Positions 61,564 through 64,000 of a DNA stretch of 64,000 nt are shown piece by piece; position 1 is the stretch's first letter, and each line of letters begins with the position of its first letter. A program made the position numbers and the translations under genes. Source of the stretch: Faecalicatena faecalis (GTDB lineage Bacteria > Bacillota > Clostridia > Lachnospirales > Lachnospiraceae); assembly GCF_012524165.2 (NCBI RefSeq), contig NZ_JABACJ020000019.1, positions 1-64,000 of the forward strand, read 5' to 3'. The notes under the pieces were generated by a model. The model made no database searches. It was not told the origin of the DNA and saw nothing but the letters and a program-made list of their open reading frames with translations.

Positions 61564-63000
61564 ATGAAGACAGGAAGCTTTGTAAATGGAATCAAGGGAA
61601 GCCGTGGTGTAAGGAACGTATACTGTTCTGAGGAAATTGCTGGAAGCAGAGAATACTATGAGATGGAAAAAAAGGCTCTTGATATTGACTTGGTTTCTCC
61701 CGCAGGTTCCCCCGGACTTTGTATCATGCCGATCGTGGATGGGGCCATGCTGCTCAGCCAGACGACGTATATACCCGGAACCAAGGTGGAATCCAGACCT
61801 CATGGATATACACATGGCCACATTGTTTCTAATCAGCAGTTTGATGCTGAGCTGAAAGAGGTATTGGATCATCCCGTTTTTGACGAGCTCTTTACCAAGG
61901 GACCCATGGATGAACTGGTGAATTATCAGAAGGAAGGGCTGCTTGACTACCACAGCCCTGAGATTGCAGACGACCAGGAGGAAATGAGCGTATTCTGGAG
62001 GAAGCTGTCCGAAGGCAGACGCTGGAACTTTTTTGTACATGTGATGCTGGTGCTGGCAAAAAACGAGCATATCCTTTTGAACACACTGGAATATGATTCC
62101 AGAGAGGTTCAGGCAGAGATGTACCGGGTCCTGCCCATGCAGTATGCTCATAAGCTGTCTACATTAAGTTCAGGAAATTGTGTGCAGACGACCTTTCATT
62201 TTCTGTTTCATACCGAACGGGAATATACAGATGCAGAACTGTATACCAGGTGGACAATGCAGGATATGACAGCTGAAATAAAAGAGTATCAGTTCAGAAA
62301 ATTTCCTTTTCTTTCAAGACTCATTACCTCATCGGATCAGTCTGTGCGTACTGCCTTTTTTAAAAGCCTGTACAGGAACCAAGGGATCGGTATGGCAGAC
62401 AGTCACGGACAGGATCTTCTGGCAGATCTGGAAAGCCTGAATGCAGCAGCATACCGCTATTTAAAAAAGACAGAAGGGTTTACGGATAAGAAGCAAAAGC
62501 AGAAGGCAGTGAAAGTAGAGCTGGAGGAGGATCTGAGGAAAGCTGTTCAGGACTACTATGTTTGCGGAGATGAGAAGTATGATTTGATGCGGCTCAGGGA
62601 AAAACTCATTTATCAGGCAGGGAGCAGCGAAAGTTTTCTGAACATGGTCAGACCTCAGTTGAGGAAGCAGTTAAGCGGGATAGATCTGTATGATGCAGGA
62701 AAATGCCAGAAAAGAAAATTCGTACGTCTCGCGCTTCTTACATTTGAGATGACAGATAAAGAGTATTGTAACCTGCGCAGGAATAATCAGAGTACTATCT
62801 CCATGGGACCGTACTACTACACAGAATTTTTCAGGTTTTTAAGTGACACTTCGTCTTCAGCCAGGGAATACAAAGAGTGGATCAGAATTTTCGCAGAAAT
62901 CCATAACGACTTCTTTGGCTGGCAGATCGGAACACGCATGACCGACAGAATCGTCAGGGACACGGCGGTACAGATATATAAACTCGGCGGGGAGGGATAA
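61564..63000 (+). CDS. GAP1-like (GTPase-associated) protein
   Basis: 478 residues, soluble. The N-terminal part has the motif HGYTHGH (80-86) after QTTYIPG, which resembles the GY..GH motif of the GTPase-associated protein 1 N-terminal domains (GAP1-N families). The remaining 350 residues are mostly helical, with no catalytic motif I can name. It starts 3 bases after the GTPase gene. The family call is by motif resemblance and gene pairing, so moderate. Confidence 0.5.
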   Translation: MKTGSFVNGIKGSRGVRNVYCSEEIAGSREYYEMEKKALDIDLVSPAGSPGLCIMPIVDGAMLLSQTTYIPGTKVESRPHGYTHGHIVSNQQFDAELKEVLDHPVFDELFTKGPMDELVNYQKEGLLDYHSPEIADDQEEMSVFWRKLSEGRRWNFFVHVMLVLAKNEHILLNTLEYDSREVQAEMYRVLPMQYAHKLSTLSSGNCVQTTFHFLFHTEREYTDAELYTRWTMQDMTAEIKEYQFRKFPFLSRLITSSDQSVRTAFFKSLYRNQGIGMADSHGQDLLADLESLNAAAYRYLKKTEGFTDKKQKQKAVKVELEEDLRKAVQDYYVCGDEKYDLMRLREKLIYQAGSSESFLNMVRPQLRKQLSGIDLYDAGKCQKRKFVRLALLTFEMTDKEYCNLRRNNQSTISMGPYYYTEFFRFLSDTSSSAREYKEWIRIFAEIHNDFFGWQIGTRMTDRIVRDTAVQIYKLGGEG

Positions 63001-63003
63001 TCC

Positions 63004-64000
63004 ATGTTCGAACAGTATCATTCGAAGCATTATGCTGTGGATATTGGTACATCCAGCATTACTATGGCAGTGTATAATCAGAAACTTCATAAAAATATTA
63101 TTATCCCAAATGGAGATGGAAAACCATGTACATCGCATGACGTACTGGCGGAAAATGCGTTTGAACGCAGTGAGATGATGAAGACATTGTTTGCCAGAAT
63201 CAGGAGGGAATACCGTCACTCAATAGATCCCTATGGTTCCCTGGGAATCACCATGGAAGGGCTGACACTGACTTGTCCGGCAGATGTTTCCGAGGAAGAG
63301 AAAGAACTTTTAAAAAGGAGTGCCCAGAGTGCCGGATTTCATGTGGAAGCCTTGCTATCGGAACCGGCTGCTGCGGTCCTGGCTTTCCTTACATGGAATG
63401 AAATGACGGAGAAAAAGAAGTATTACCGGGTAGTGGACGCAGGGGCAAAGACTCTGGACTTTGCGTTGGTGGAGACAGAAGGCAGAAGGGTGACAGTAAA
63501 GGCGGTGGAAAGGGCGCAGCCGGGCGGCGATGGTGTGGACCGTCTGATGATGGAATTTTATGCGAGAAAGCTGGCGAAAGAAGGAATCAGCCTGAAAGAG
63601 GATAGCCAGATGCAGGAAGCCCTTCGGTCAAAGGTGGAAGAGGCAAAAATCAGTTTATCCTCAAAGGGAATCGAAGAAGATACCTTTGTTCTCTACTCTG
63701 AAAAGGATACAAAGAGCTATAAAATGAAAATGACCAAAATTGAGTATCTTGTACTCTGTGGACTGGTTCAGAAGCAGTTTTTGGAAGCAGCAGACAGGTT
63801 TGATGCTTCTGTAAGAAGGCTGGGGATCGGTCATGTGGATACTACGGTTTTAATTGGAGGGACGAACTGCAATCCCTTTTTCAGCGATACATTCAGAGAA
63901 CGTTATGCCAACAGCAGGGTCTTAGGATACAAGGAGAGGGAGGCAGCGGCGCTGGGGGCAGCAGCCTATGCAAGACTGGTGCTGGATGAAAAAAAGGAAC
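63004..64000 (+). CDS. Hsp70-like ATPase, truncated by the window end
   Basis: 332 codons are open to the last base, with no stop. Actin-like ATPase motifs in order: phosphate-1 AVDIGTSSITMAVY (about 10-23), SEPAAAVLAF (like NEPTAAALAYG), phosphate-2 VVDAGAKTLDFALVE (about 147-161), adenosine motif VLIGGTNCNPFF (near 284), and EREAAALGAAAYA. The phosphate-2 loop lacks the usual GGG. The frame begins 3 bases after the preceding stop with GGGGAGGG upstream. Either a short DnaK-like chaperone or the first part of a longer one; the substrate-binding domain is not in the window. It is probably dedicated to this cluster rather than the housekeeping DnaK. Confidence 0.8.
   Translation, partial: MFEQYHSKHYAVDIGTSSITMAVYNQKLHKNIIIPNGDGKPCTSHDVLAENAFERSEMMKTLFARIRREYRHSIDPYGSLGITMEGLTLTCPADVSEEEKELLKRSAQSAGFHVEALLSEPAAAVLAFLTWNEMTEKKKYYRVVDAGAKTLDFALVETEGRRVTVKAVERAQPGGDGVDRLMMEFYARKLAKEGISLKEDSQMQEALRSKVEEAKISLSSKGIEEDTFVLYSEKDTKSYKMKMTKIEYLVLCGLVQKQFLEAADRFDASVRRLGIGHVDTTVLIGGTNCNPFFSDTFRERYANSRVLGYKEREAAALGAAAYARLVLDEKKE

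Overview
The window looks like chromosome of an anaerobic gut Firmicute of the Lachnospiraceae type (Dorea, Blautia or Clostridium scindens neighbourhood). The reasons are strong AGGAGG ribosome-binding sites, many TTG and GTG starts, a V-type ATPase instead of an F-type one, paired YesM/YesN-type sensor systems, and several sugar ABC and GPH/MFS importers. No CRISPR array, rRNA, insertion sequence or complete prophage was seen. One tRNA (Lys, anticodon CTT) is present. The assignment rests on gene content, not on a marker-gene search.

Layout. 1-640: remnant of an EAL-domain protein whose 5' part is broken by a GC-rich hairpin segment. 712-9237 (minus strand): complete V/A-type ATPase operon in the order H-C-I-K-F-E-A-B-D. 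9492-11689: trmB, a possible Cys-rich micro-ORF, a thioredoxin-like protein and an ATC-hydrolase-family protein. 11891-22077: a YesM/YesN two-component pair followed by an ABC importer with two binding proteins, two permeases and two ATPases, then a cytoplasmic type I sulfatase, which together suggest sulfate-ester uptake and cleavage. 22249-22321: tRNA-Lys. 25005-25380: a type I toxin-antitoxin module (holin-like toxin with a convergent antisense RNA).

22573-41704 is the most distinctive region. Two paralogous AraC regulators, each fused to a GH39-like domain that seems to lack the acid/base glutamate, flank an eight-gene operon (25598-36561). The operon encodes a sugar-phosphate-isomerase-like protein, a DgpA-like Gfo/Idh/MocA oxidoreductase, the beta (DUF6379) and alpha subunits of a C-glycoside deglycosidase, a second Gfo/Idh/MocA enzyme, an FAD reductase, an MFS transporter and a two-protein Fe-S/flavin electron-transfer unit. 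A satellite operon (39324-41704) adds an FMN/zinc-ribbon reductase and a GPH sugar transporter. The proposed job is uptake of plant C-glucosides, oxidation of the glucose at C3, cleavage of the C-C bond, and handling of the oxo-sugar, aglycone and reducing equivalents.

41951-56517: an orphan sugar-binding lipoprotein next to a hybrid histidine kinase; a YtfQ-like binding protein placed between a histidine kinase and an AraC-type response regulator; a GntR/LacI-type repressor; and a YtfQ-YtfR-YtfT-YjfF-like furanose importer. 56652-64000 (runs off the window): two unknown small proteins, a RodA/FtsW-like protein, a penicillin-binding transpeptidase, a P-loop GTPase, a protein resembling the GAP1 family and an Hsp70-like ATPase. 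These are tightly packed and overlapping, and may form a chaperone/GTPase system linked to the cell envelope.

Unexplained non-coding structure includes tandem 10-17-nt repeats at or just after three stop codons, a conserved two-part element after two stop codons, and several hairpins between genes of one operon.
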